This document shows positions 6,242 to 12,629 of a stretch of 12,629 nt of DNA, one piece after another. The stretch's first letter is position 1. Every line of letters starts with the position of its first letter. Source of the stretch: Candidatus Bathyarchaeota archaeon (GTDB lineage Archaea > Thermoproteota > Bathyarchaeia > TCS64); NCBI GenBank assembly GCA_020697635.1, contig JAEHCT010000019.1, positions 1-12,629 of the forward strand, in the 5' to 3' direction. Made by a program: the position numbers and the translations under genes. The notes under the pieces are model-generated. The model ran no database searches and had not been told where the DNA came from. It saw only the letters and a list, made by a program, of their open reading frames with translations.

Positions 6242-7549
6242 TCAAGTCACCCGGTCTCCAGCATCTTCCTCCTCTTCTGGCTCGTCACCCTCAGTCTTAG
6301 GCTTGGCGTCACGTGAAATTGATTCCAGCTGACGCCTCGCTAGAAACGGCGACACAGTCGAGTTGTAGATCAAGGAGACGAGGACGATGGGGATGCATAT
6401 GTTCGTGAATATGTCCGGGTTGGAGAAGAAGAGGCCGGTTGGGTCGCACTTGACGGGGAACTGGCTCAGCACCATGGCGCCGGCGCCCTGGATATAGATC
6501 AGCCTCGTGACGATGAGCTCCCCGTCCCCGAAGCCATTTATCTTCCCGACCATCGTCGCTACGACGAACCGCACGACGATTATGAGCGCCGAGACCATGA
6601 GCCCCACCTTGAAGCTCTCCAGGCTTGGCGTCATCACGAGGCCGAGGTAGACGAAGAAGAGGGCCTTGATGAGGAAGTTGAGTTCGTCGTGGTAGCCTCT
6701 GAGCTTCCTCCTGTCGATCCTGGCCCTCCTCTCCAGCCTCAGGCTCCGGGTCACGTAGCCGAAGTTCATCAGAGTGAAGCCCATCAGGAACACGGAGATG
6801 GGTCCACCGCCTCCGCCGCTGACCCACTCAGCGAACACATACACCGGGAACAGGGCGGCGAGGGTCATCATGTAGTTGAGGGGCCGGTCCCTGAGCCTTG
6901 ACAGCGTCTCGCCCCAGATGAGCCCGACCACCGCACCTATGGCGACCGCAGTCACCAACACGAAGAGTATGCCCAAGGCGGCTGTCCTGGGCCCCGCACC
7001 GGTCAAAGTGACCATCTCGATGAGGGTCAGCACCGCCACAACCCTGATGGGGTCACCAAGGGTGGACTCAAGCTGAAGCAGCGTCATGGAGTCTCCCATG
7101 TCCTTGAAGCCGCCGCTTATCGACGACACCAGGCTGCTCACCGAGACGCCGCTCGTCCCCGCCACCATGGCCCCGAGCAGAAAAGCGTCGACCATGCTGA
7201 GGGTCTCGGGCGCGAGGAGCCGAAGGGAGCCCCCGACGGCCAACGTGATTGACAGGAAGCTCGCCGAGGCCAGCCCCAGCGCCCTCCGGGTGTTGCCGAG
7301 GAGCTCCTGCGCGTTGATGGATATCCCTGTGCTGAAGCTGAACAGGGTGACGGCGACGAGGAGCATGAGCTCGAATATTCCACCGAACAGGGACTCGTCG
7401 AAGAACCCCAGTATGGGGCCCATGAGCATGCCGAAGCCCAGGAGCCAGACGATGTCGGGTATCCTGGTGCGGTTATAGAAGATGCCGGCGACGTAAGCCA
7501 GTATGATGGTGAAGGAGATGAGTAGAAGGATCTGCTCGGCGTTGATCAA
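6242..7549 (-). CDS. Monovalent cation/proton antiporter (CPA family) with altered ion-site motifs
   Basis: This 435-residue membrane protein has about 12-13 hydrophobic segments and an acidic cytoplasmic tail (about 415-435, EEEE). The overall order matches the sodium/hydrogen exchanger family. In the helix corresponding to the TDP motif of NhaP proteins it reads AGTSGVSVSS (131-139), so the Asp is replaced. At the ion-binding helix it reads ESTLGDPIRVV (161-171): Asp166 is kept, but the usual Asn (CPA1) or Asp (CPA2) before it is Gly165. A family-like NFLIKALFFVYLGL (291-304) with Lys295 follows. The usual PRG-like turn near residue 354 reads IQG. It is probably an H+-coupled K+ or Na+ exchanger at the cell membrane; the ion and coupling are uncertain. 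The start is TTG, with AAGGT about 7 bases upstream. The 3' end faces the S9 gene. Confidence 0.82.
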   Translation of the reverse strand: MINAEQILLLISFTIILAYVAGIFYNRTRIPDIVWLLGFGMLMGPILGFFDESLFGGIFELMLLVAVTLFSFSTGISINAQELLGNTRRALGLASASFLSITLAVGGSLRLLAPETLSMVDAFLLGAMVAGTSGVSVSSLVSSISGGFKDMGDSMTLLQLESTLGDPIRVVAVLTLIEMVTLTGAGPRTAALGILFVLVTAVAIGAVVGLIWGETLSRLRDRPLNYMMTLAALFPVYVFAEWVSGGGGGPISVFLMGFTLMNFGYVTRSLRLERRARIDRRKLRGYHDELNFLIKALFFVYLGLVMTPSLESFKVGLMVSALIIVVRFVVATMVGKINGFGDGELIVTRLIYIQGAGAMVLSQFPVKCDPTGLFFSNPDIFTNICIPIVLVSLIYNSTVSPFLARRQLESISRDAKPKTEGDEPEEEEDAGDRVT

Positions 7550-7622
7550 TCAGCTAACCTTCAATACTCAGGAGGGCTCGACCCGACACTGTCTTTCTGT
7601 AGACTAGGGGGAGTGGTTTAGC

Positions 7623-7636
7623 ATAAAAATTTTTAT
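7623..7636. promoter_or_regulatory. AT palindrome, probable TATA element of the antiporter gene
   Basis: ATAAAAATTTTTAT is a perfect 14-base palindrome. Read on the minus strand, TTTTTATGC could act as a TATA box, giving a transcript start near 7600 and a leader of about 50 bases that ends with the AAGGT ribosome site before the TTG at 7549. Because it is symmetric it could also fire to the right, but no gene begins at the matching distance. Confidence 0.4.
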
Positions 7637-7768
7637 CAGAACGGCTTCGTTCCATTCAGTGTATCTTTTAACCTTTTTCTTCACATATTAGCGCGGTTTT
7701 TTTATTATTAGATGAAAAAAGTGTTTTATATTAATTACATACAATAGGATGGGGGCAGGTAAACAAAC

Positions 7769-7801
7769 ACATGAAGGTTTAAATACAATGGACCTTCACG
7801 T
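7769..7801. promoter_or_regulatory. Dyad operator around the TATA box of the BlaI-like regulator
   Basis: ACATGAAGGT (7769-7778) and ACCTTCACGT (7792-7801) form an inverted repeat, 9 of 10 bases matching, with a 13-base spacer. The TATA box TTTAAATAC (7778-7786) lies in the spacer, and the inferred transcript start is near 7808. A dimer bound here would cover the TATA box and block TBP/TFB. BlaI/MecI-type regulators are dimers that bind dyads in their own promoter, so autorepression is likely. Confidence 0.6.
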
Positions 7802-7810
7802 AGCCCCGTC

Positions 7811-7816
7811 AGGTGA
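7811..7816 (+). promoter_or_regulatory. Ribosome binding site that sets the regulator start
   Basis: AGGTGA matches the anti-Shine-Dalgarno sequence and sits 8 bases before the ATG at 7825. The GTG at 7813, which would add four residues, lies inside this site and is therefore not the start. Confidence 0.65.
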
Positions 7817-7824
7817 CAGGTAAA

Positions 7825-8199
7825 ATGCCTATAACGGTTGACACGTCAGGAGAAGGACTTGCAATGGTTCTGAAGGACTACCAGGAGGTAGCCCTCCGGT
7901 ACCTCTGGCGTCTAGACGGCGGAGGCGCGAGCAGCCGCGACGTCTGGGTGCAGGTGAACGAAGATCTCATAGGAAAGAGGACCATCAGCAGAGCATCTAT
8001 AATCAACTTCCTGAACTCCATGGTAGACGAGGGTGTGCTTAACTACACGGAGACGACAGGGAAGGGAGGACACAGACGCATCTACTCTGCAAAGTACGAC
8101 GAAGCAGGGTTCAAACAGTACATCGCCAAGGTAGTTCTCGGAAACCTCCTAAGAGACTTCCCCGAGGAAACGAGGACTGCTATCCAGAAAGTCAAGTAA
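7825..8199 (+). CDS. BlaI/MecI/CopY-like winged-helix transcriptional repressor
   Basis: The 124-residue protein has a winged-helix N-terminal domain. LKDYQEVALRYLWRL (about 17-31) is helix 1. SSRDVWVQVNEDL (about 37-49) is followed by the recognition helix ISRASIINFLNSMVDEGVL (about 55-73). The wing contains TGKGGHRRIYSAK (about 79-91). The C-terminal helices (YIAKVVLGNLLRDFPEE, about 101-117) resemble the dimerisation part of BlaI/MecI proteins, where they usually read as a short FI/LL-D-F segment. It probably represses its own gene through the dyad at 7769-7801, and may act on the divergent antiporter. No sensor peptidase (BlaR type) and no metal-binding cysteine motif (CopY type) is present, so the signal is unknown. 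The gene ends in a strong T-rich terminator. Confidence 0.8.
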   Translation: MPITVDTSGEGLAMVLKDYQEVALRYLWRLDGGGASSRDVWVQVNEDLIGKRTISRASIINFLNSMVDEGVLNYTETTGKGGHRRIYSAKYDEAGFKQYIAKVVLGNLLRDFPEETRTAIQKVK

Positions 8200-8215
8200 A
8201 AACACCCTTAAACGA

Positions 8216-8229
8216 TTTTTTTTCTTTTT
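8216..8229 (+). terminator. T-rich terminator of the regulator gene
   Basis: Eight T followed by C and five T begin 16 bases after the regulator stop codon. Such T-runs end transcription in archaea without needing a hairpin. Confidence 0.7.
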
Positions 8230-8232
8230 ATT

Positions 8233-8239
8233 AAAAAAA
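8233..8239 (-). terminator. T-rich terminator of the D-aminoacylase gene
   Basis: Seven A on the plus strand give seven T on the minus strand, 11 bases past the D-aminoacylase stop codon. Together with the facing run at 8216-8229 this isolates the two convergent genes. Confidence 0.6.
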
Positions 8240-8250
8240 GGTAGAGGATA

Positions 8251-9882
8251 TTATTTTCGGAGGATCAGCCCAGCCAGGGCCCTCGTGTGCTCGCCGTCCC
8301 TCAGGGTGACCGCCCCGTTGACCACCAGGTGCTCGATGCCTTCAGGGTACAGCTTGGTGGCCTCCGCCGGCGTGTAGTCGGCCCGGTCGATGACGGTCTC
8401 CGGGTCGAAGACGGTGATGTCCGCGCACATCCCGGGCATGAGCAGGCCTCTGTCGCTGAGCCCCAGCGTGGACGCGGGTAGGCTCGTCATCTTACGGACC
8501 GCGTCCGCCAGGCGGAGTACACCCTTCTCCCTCGCGTATCTGCCGAGGACCCGTGGGAAGGTGCCGTAGAACCGGGGGTGGGGCGCCGGGATGAGCCTGT
8601 TCAGTATTCCCTCCGGGCTGTGGACCCTGCCGTCGGTGCCCACCGCGACCCAGGGCTGCCTCATGATTAGCTCCACGTTCTCCTCCTTCTGGTTGAAGTT
8701 GACTATGCTGAACCCTCCCTTGACCCTGCCCTCGACGACGCTCTCCACGTGGTCCCTGAGGAGGTCTATGGCGCAGTCCAAGGGGTCCACGCCCCGCTTC
8801 GCGGCTACCTCGGCGATGTTCATGCCGACCAGGCTCTTGTCGAGGGGGTAGCTGCTTATGAGGGCCGCCGCGGGGCCGCTGCGGTCCTCCATGGCCTCGG
8901 CGAGCCCCTCCTTGATCCTCTCGGTGGTGTCGGGGTCGTTGAGCCGCTTCACAAGCGCCTCGTTTCCGCCCTCGTTGGCCCACTTGGGTATCCAGGCGCC
9001 GAGTCCGGTGCCGCTGGCCCTGTAAGGGTACTGGTCGGCGGTCACCTGGACGCCGTCGGCGCGGGCCTCCTCCACCATCTCTATGAGCCTTGGGCAGAGA
9101 TCCCAGAAGCGTTTGCTGAGGACCTTGAAGTGGCTGATGTTCACAGGAGCCCCGGTCTCCCTGCCGATCCTGATGATCTCCTCGATTGCGCCCAAGGGAT
9201 CGCCGCGGTCTCCCTCGTCCCTGATGTGGCTGGTGTAGAAGCCGCCGTACCCGGCGACAACCTTGGTCAGCTCAATGACTTCCTCGGTCTCGGCGTAGCT
9301 CTGAGGATCGTACCGGAGACCAGTCGTGATGCCCCTGCACCCGGCCTCCATCGCCTCTGTGATCTCCTTCTTCATGGCGTCGAGCTCCGCAGGGGTGGGC
9401 GCCCTCATCTCCATGCCCATCACGTAGCGGCGCACGGTGCCGAAGCCAACGAGGGGCGCCACGTTTATGGACAAGCCTCCCTCATCGAGGCGGGATAGAT
9501 ACTCCTCCATGGTGCTCCAGTCCAAATTGACGCCCCCTTCCTCGAGGAACGGGTTTGACCTACGTGCATCCTCTCGCATCTCCTCGTCGAGGGGCGCGGC
9601 GCCGCCGCCGCAGCTGGCGAACACCGTGGTGCTCACACCCATGTGGACCTTGCTGTCAGCCTCCCGGTTCACCATGATGGTGTAGTCGCTGTGATCGTGG
9701 AGATCGATGAACCCCGGCGACACGGCGAGGCCTCTGGCGTCGATGACCTCCTTCGCGTCTCCCAGTATCTTGCCGACCTCGACAATCCTTCCTTCCTTGA
9801 CGCCGACGTCGGCCTTGAACCAAGGGTTCCCAGCGCCGGTGAAGACCTTGCCGTCCCTAACAACTAGATCGTACAACAACAT
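8251..9882 (-). CDS. N-acyl-D-amino-acid deacylase (D-aminoacylase)
   Basis: The 543-residue protein belongs to the amidohydrolase superfamily and hydrolyses N-acyl-D-amino acids, or related N-terminally blocked dipeptides, to the free amino acid. Metal and catalytic residues of the family are visible: His62 and His64 in DLHDHSD, Cys91 in FASCGGG, His219 in SHIRDEG, His251 in ISHFKV, and the catalytic Asp417 in VGTDGR. The family block HPRFYGTFPRVLGRY (435-449) is intact, and the C-terminal composite beta-sandwich is present (GLLMPGMCADITVFDP). Length is usual for the family, and no signal peptide is seen. The ATG at 9882 has GGGAG directly against it, too close for a Shine-Dalgarno site, but the TATA element at 9909-9917 predicts a nearly leaderless transcript. 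Which D-residue is preferred cannot be told; a relative that acts on dipeptides or hydantoin-like rings is the alternative. Confidence 0.9.
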   Translation of the reverse strand: MLLYDLVVRDGKVFTGAGNPWFKADVGVKEGRIVEVGKILGDAKEVIDARGLAVSPGFIDLHDHSDYTIMVNREADSKVHMGVSTTVFASCGGGAAPLDEEMREDARRSNPFLEEGGVNLDWSTMEEYLSRLDEGGLSINVAPLVGFGTVRRYVMGMEMRAPTPAELDAMKKEITEAMEAGCRGITTGLRYDPQSYAETEEVIELTKVVAGYGGFYTSHIRDEGDRGDPLGAIEEIIRIGRETGAPVNISHFKVLSKRFWDLCPRLIEMVEEARADGVQVTADQYPYRASGTGLGAWIPKWANEGGNEALVKRLNDPDTTERIKEGLAEAMEDRSGPAAALISSYPLDKSLVGMNIAEVAAKRGVDPLDCAIDLLRDHVESVVEGRVKGGFSIVNFNQKEENVELIMRQPWVAVGTDGRVHSPEGILNRLIPAPHPRFYGTFPRVLGRYAREKGVLRLADAVRKMTSLPASTLGLSDRGLLMPGMCADITVFDPETVIDRADYTPAEATKLYPEGIEHLVVNGAVTLRDGEHTRALAGLILRK

Positions 9883-9908
9883 CTCCCTGTATCCTGATCG
9901 TCTACATG

Positions 9909-9917
9909 TTTTATAGC
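9909..9917. promoter_or_regulatory. Shared TATA element between D-aminoacylase and M20 amidohydrolase
   Basis: TTTTATAGC on the plus strand reads GCTATAAAA on the minus strand. A start about 26 bases away falls near 9886 for the D-aminoacylase (ATG at 9882) and near 9938 for the amidohydrolase (TTG at 9948). Both transcripts would be almost leaderless. No other TATA-like string is evident in this 65-base gap, so the two genes are probably expressed together from one element. Confidence 0.55.
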
Positions 9918-9947
9918 ACTTCGGCGTCGTTGAGAATGTGAAACGTT

Positions 9948-11468
9948 TTGACGAAGCTTACCGAGCCCAAGAAGACGGCTTTCAGGTGGATAGACGACAA
10001 CGCTGAGCGCGTCAGCGAGTTCCACCGGCTCATCTGGGACTACGCCGAGTCAGCCTTCAGGGAGTACAAGTCGGCGAAGGCCTTCGCCGAGTTCCACCGC
10101 GAGGAGGGCTTCGACGTGGAGGTGGGCGTCGCGGGGATGCCCACGGCCTACGTGGCCACGTGGGGCGAGGGTAAGCCGGTCATCAGCACATACACCGAGT
10201 ACGACGCCGTCCCGGGGAGGTGGCAGGACCCTGTGCCCTACAGGTCCGCGGAGAACCCTTACAGGGCGGGGCACACCGACCCCCACAGCGCCCTGGGCAC
10301 GGCCGCCCTCGTTGGCGCCGCCGCCGTGAGACACGCCATGGAGGAGCACGGACTGGAGGGCACCGTCAAGGTCTACGGGACCCCCGCCGAGAAGGTGTGC
10401 GCCAAGAGCTGGTTCGCGGCCAAGGGCCTCTTCGACGGCCTCGACGCCATGGTGGGGTGGCACCCCAGGCAGGCCACGACGGTGATGTACGAGACCCAGT
10501 GGGGCAGCTACTGGAACGCGGCGTACGTCTTCGAGTGCATCGAGCCGGAGAAGTGGATCGCCCATGCAGAGGACCTGCCCAGGAACGCCCGCTGCCCCGG
10601 CGCCCTAGACGCCGTAGCCCTCATGTACACCACCACCAAGTACACCAAGGAGGCGATGCTACCACGCACAGGCCTCTGGTCCATCAACGAGGCCGTGATG
10701 GCCGCCGGCCAGGCCACCGCAGACAACATGCCGCCCCGGGTAGGTATCATCCAGTACGCGTTCAGGAGCCCCAGCCTCACCCAGCAGGAGCAGATAGCCA
10801 AGGTGCTGCTCAGCAACGCGGAGCACGTCGCCATGGTCACGGGCTGCAGGCTCACCGTCAGGTGGGTGACCAAGCAGCGCACCGGCCTCTTCAACAAGGC
10901 CCTCGCGGATCTGGCCTACGGGAACCTGGAGCTCGTGGGGCCGCCCAGATTCACCGACGACGACAGGCGGAAGGCCAACGAGGTACTTGAGAACCTGGGC
11001 TACCCGCCCCAGAAGAACCCGTACAGCGAGGAGCTCACGCCGCCCCTGGAGTGGGAGCGCATGTGGCGCAGCGTCATCCCGAGTCACCAGAAGAAGTTCG
11101 GCAGCGACGACTACGTCGAGTTCATGTGGCACTGCCCCGCCGTCTGGATACAGGTCTACAGGCCCAGGCTGTCGGTACCAGGGGAGAGGCTGCCCGGGTG
11201 GACACACGTGGCGCTGGGCGGCATGAAGGGACCCATCGACCGCACCATATACACCGCGGGCAAGGCAATCGGAGGCACCATGCTGGACCTGTTCACCGAG
11301 CCAGGGAAGCTGAAGGAGTGCCAGGACGAATGGAAGGAACGCATCTCAAAGGAGTATGAGCCGCCTCAGCTCGACCCAGGGTGGGACCCGCCCATCGACC
11401 TGCCGTGGCCCGAGTACGTGGTCACCGAGAGAGGCTACGACTGGCACATCCCCACGCCCAGAAAGTAG
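9948..11468 (+). CDS. M20-type amidohydrolase (AbgB-related), divergent active-site motifs
   Basis: The 506-residue protein resembles the AbgB/M20D amidohydrolases that split N-acyl amino acids or aminobenzoyl-glutamate-like amides. Family blocks are PVISTYTEYDAVPG (77-90), GHTDPHSALGTAAL (108-121), VYGTPAEKVCAK (142-153), GLFDGLDAMVGWHP (160-173) and a late SDDYVEFMWHCP block. Compared with typical members, the CGHN metal site is TDPHS (D111, H113), the PAEEG pair is PAEK (E148, K149), and the late GHKG motif reads GGMKG. I recall similar TDPHSALG and PAEKV forms in a bacterial and archaeal subfamily, so this is probably a real variant and not decay. The start is TTG: an in-frame ATG at 9936 is followed at once by TGA. 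It is divergent from, and likely co-expressed with, the D-aminoacylase, suggesting a joint role in releasing amino acids from N-acyl compounds. Confidence 0.8.
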   Translation: MTKLTEPKKTAFRWIDDNAERVSEFHRLIWDYAESAFREYKSAKAFAEFHREEGFDVEVGVAGMPTAYVATWGEGKPVISTYTEYDAVPGRWQDPVPYRSAENPYRAGHTDPHSALGTAALVGAAAVRHAMEEHGLEGTVKVYGTPAEKVCAKSWFAAKGLFDGLDAMVGWHPRQATTVMYETQWGSYWNAAYVFECIEPEKWIAHAEDLPRNARCPGALDAVALMYTTTKYTKEAMLPRTGLWSINEAVMAAGQATADNMPPRVGIIQYAFRSPSLTQQEQIAKVLLSNAEHVAMVTGCRLTVRWVTKQRTGLFNKALADLAYGNLELVGPPRFTDDDRRKANEVLENLGYPPQKNPYSEELTPPLEWERMWRSVIPSHQKKFGSDDYVEFMWHCPAVWIQVYRPRLSVPGERLPGWTHVALGGMKGPIDRTIYTAGKAIGGTMLDLFTEPGKLKECQDEWKERISKEYEPPQLDPGWDPPIDLPWPEYVVTERGYDWHIPTPRK

Positions 11469-11486
11469 CATCCCCCCTTTCGATGA

Positions 11487-11516
11487 TTTTAAACACATAT
11501 TAAAGAACTTTAAAGT
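11487..11516 (+). promoter_or_regulatory. Promoter of the 157-residue hypothetical gene, with a palindrome at the start site
   Basis: TTTTAAAC (11487-11494) is TATA-like and would start a transcript at about 11516-11518, the ATG itself, so a leaderless message is likely. The perfect 10-base palindrome ACTTTAAAGT (11507-11516) touches the ATG and overlaps the inferred start, where a bound protein would block initiation. It could also simply be AT-rich promoter DNA. Confidence 0.4.
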
Positions 11517-11990
11517 ATGAAGCACCCGCCGTTCAATCAGGTAAGCGAGAGCATCGAGTACCGACTGGCCCAAGTGTTCGAGGTACTGCGAGAGCTAGAG
11601 GTAGAGCATAACAAGTGCACGGCGAAGCAGCTATACGACTACCTGACCGGCGAGACATTCTCAGGGGAGAAGACCATCCTCCGCGAAGTCATCGGCAATG
11701 AGTATCTGCTGATCCATGAGGCGATGGAGCTCAGCGAGCTCATCAAACAGGGTGTGCAGATAGATATCCGGACGCTGATGGAGGCGCCTAAGGAGAAGAT
11801 ATACGAGGCCCACCTCAACGCCATGAGCCTCGAGCTGGAGTACGCGCTACTGCTTGAGGACTATTACTGGCTGAAGCACAGACTGGGCCACCACGAGAAA
11901 GTCGTAAAGGAAGACTCTTGGTTGCCAGGCTCGTACAAGGAGAAAGCCAGGGAGATACTGAACCACTATGGCCAGTATATGGACCAGTAG
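11517..11990 (+). CDS. Hypothetical helical protein, 157 residues
   Basis: I do not recognise this protein. It is almost wholly helical by composition and acidic. It has an N-terminal segment like a small helix-turn-helix or tetratricopeptide-type bundle (VSESIEYRLAQVFEVLRELE, then CTAKQLYDYLTGETFSGEKT, about 34-53), then long amphipathic helices (about 61-80 and 98-124) rich in Glu and Leu, and a charged, tyrosine-containing tail. There is no signal peptide, membrane segment or catalytic motif. The segment TAKQLYDYL...SGEKTILREVIG could be a DNA-binding winged helix, which would make it a regulator, but that is a guess. Codon use is like its neighbours. It starts at ATG 11517, probably leaderless, and lies alone between the M20 and SIMPL genes. 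Confidence 0.7.
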   Translation: MKHPPFNQVSESIEYRLAQVFEVLRELEVEHNKCTAKQLYDYLTGETFSGEKTILREVIGNEYLLIHEAMELSELIKQGVQIDIRTLMEAPKEKIYEAHLNAMSLELEYALLLEDYYWLKHRLGHHEKVVKEDSWLPGSYKEKAREILNHYGQYMDQ

Positions 11991-11993
11991 CGC

Positions 11994-12021
11994 TGTTCTA
12001 CGATGTTGAACACCTGTTCTA
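11994..12021. repeat. Three TGTTC half-sites before the SIMPL gene promoter
   Basis: CTGTTCTA occurs at 11993-12000 and again at 12014-12021, 21 bases apart, with the inverted copy GAACA at 12008-12012 between them. GAACA-CC-TGTTC forms a 12-base dyad (12008-12019). The cluster lies just upstream of the TATA box of the SIMPL gene, where an archaeal activator or repressor could bind. It may instead be a weak stem at the end of the hypothetical gene, but no T-run follows. Confidence 0.35.
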
Positions 12022-12028
12022 TTTGATG

Positions 12029-12037
12029 GGTATATTA
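12029..12037 (+). promoter_or_regulatory. TATA box of the SIMPL-domain gene
   Basis: GGTATATTA lies about 36 bases before the ATG at 12069, putting the transcript start near 12060 with a leader of under 10 bases. No Shine-Dalgarno site is seen. Confidence 0.5.
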
Positions 12038-12068
12038 GCTGCTAGCGTGTTTGATTCTTCGACTAGAT

Positions 12069-12629
12069 ATGAACAAGTCACAGCAACTATACGCGGTAAC
12101 CGCCATATGCCTCAGCATAGTACTGGCGGGAGCAATAATAGCCTACAGGCCCGGCGTTGTTGAGCCGGTTGAGACATCCACTGGGCTACCCGACTTCAGG
12201 TACCCCGGAGGCGTCGGCACAGGCATGGGCTTCGAGGCCTTCACCTACGCAGGCGAGGAGGCCACGGAGAAGACCATAAGCCTGTCAGGGTCGGGCAGCG
12301 CTTCGGCGCAGGCCGACCAGGCTAGAATAAGCCTGGGCGTGGAGGTAACGTACGAGTCCGCCGCGGAGGCCATAGCCGAGAACGCCGCAGCGATGGCTGC
12401 GGTGATCGAGGCCGTCAAGGCCCAAGGCGTGTCCGAGGACGATGTCTACACGACTAGCTACAGCGTCTACCCCCAGTACGACTGGACGGAGGAGGGACGC
12501 GTGTTCAGGGGATACACGGTTACCAACATGGTTAGGGTCACCGTCAAGAACCTGGACAAGGTGGGCGACGTCATCGACGCAGCCGGCGAAGCCGGCGCCA
12601 ACAGGATGGAGGGCATCAGCTTCGAGCTC
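12069..12629 (+). CDS. SIMPL (DUF541) domain protein, 3' end outside window
   Basis: The first 187 codons are open to the window edge with no stop. Residues about 7-28 form a hydrophobic segment (LYAVTAICLSIVLAGAIIAY) that serves as a signal peptide or membrane anchor, so the protein is exported. A linker of about 45 residues follows, then the SIMPL/DUF541 domain: ISLSGSGSASAQADQARISLGVEV (about 72-95), an AAEAIAENAAAMAAVIEAVKAQG helix, VYTTSYSVYPQYDW and GYTVTNMVRVTVKNLDKVGDVIDAAGEAGA. Bacterial members include YggE, linked to oxidative-stress tolerance, and BP26; the biochemical role is unknown. The gene has its own TATA box. The C-terminal third or so is missing because the window ends, not because of mutation. 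Confidence 0.85.
   Translation, partial: MNKSQQLYAVTAICLSIVLAGAIIAYRPGVVEPVETSTGLPDFRYPGGVGTGMGFEAFTYAGEEATEKTISLSGSGSASAQADQARISLGVEVTYESAAEAIAENAAAMAAVIEAVKAQGVSEDDVYTTSYSVYPQYDWTEEGRVFRGYTVTNMVRVTVKNLDKVGDVIDAAGEAGANRMEGISFEL

Larger units (their letters stand above)
7550..7824. other. AT-rich divergent control region
   Basis: This 275-base gap separates the antiporter (minus) from the regulator gene (plus). It holds a 14-base AT palindrome (7623-7636), a T7 run (7697-7703), a second TATA-like string TTTATATTAATT (7725-7736), the dyad-flanked TATA box of the regulator (7769-7801) and its ribosome site. No protein frame of useful length is present; ATGAAGGTTTAA at 7771 encodes only three residues. 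The layout would let the BlaI-like regulator affect both genes. Confidence 0.55.

Noticed and set aside
7771..7782. ATGAAGGTTTAA as a leader peptide gene.
   Set aside because: It encodes only three residues and overlaps the operator and TATA box, so it is upstream of the inferred transcript start.
1..12629. CRISPR arrays, transposases, integrases, phage or defence genes.
   Set aside because: No regularly spaced repeats and no protein with such motifs were found on either strand.

Overview
The window looks archaeal. Most gene starts have an AT-rich TATA-like element about 25-35 bases upstream and very little leader. Several starts are GTG or TTG, and a few genes instead carry a Shine-Dalgarno match (AGGTGA type). 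Coding DNA is GC-rich with free use of AGG/AGA and ATA codons, and the gaps between genes are AT-rich. The BlaI-like winged-helix regulator and the split m5C methyltransferase/PUA gene pair are of archaeal type. A Thermoproteota lineage, possibly Bathyarchaeia, is my guess from the look of the proteins; I could not run a search.

Layout. Bases 1-260 hold no convincing gene, only a TATA-like box and an inverted repeat. A minus-strand operon (2825 down to 261) carries an NSUN/RsmB-type RNA m5C methyltransferase, an overlapping small PUA-like RNA-binding protein, and a secreted/membrane thioredoxin-like plus CcdA fusion. A P1-family (DmpA-type) self-cleaving aminopeptidase starts divergently at 2898. 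After a 274-base gap with possible RNA structure comes a 654-residue S9 (acylaminoacyl-peptidase type) serine peptidase at 4237-6201. It converges on a CPA-type cation/proton antiporter (7549-6242, minus). An AT-rich intergenic region then separates the antiporter from a divergently transcribed BlaI-like repressor (7825-8199), whose TATA box sits inside a 10-base dyad. An N-acyl-D-amino-acid deacylase (9882-8251, minus) and an M20-type amidohydrolase (9948-11468, plus) are divergent and appear to share one central TATA element. The right end holds an unrecognised helical protein (11517-11990) and the start of a SIMPL/DUF541 protein that runs off the window (12069-12629).

Together. Four of the genes are hydrolases acting on peptides or N-acyl amino acids (P1, S9, D-aminoacylase, M20). 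This suggests an archaeon that scavenges peptides, including D-residues or blocked amino acids. Other genes serve RNA modification, extracytoplasmic thiol chemistry and ion homeostasis. I see no CRISPR array, insertion sequence, tRNA or rRNA gene, and no clear defence or mobile system. The most interesting items are the shared-TATA divergent promoters, the repressor dyad around its own TATA box, the altered ion-site motifs of the antiporter, and the altered metal-ligand motifs of the M20 protein.
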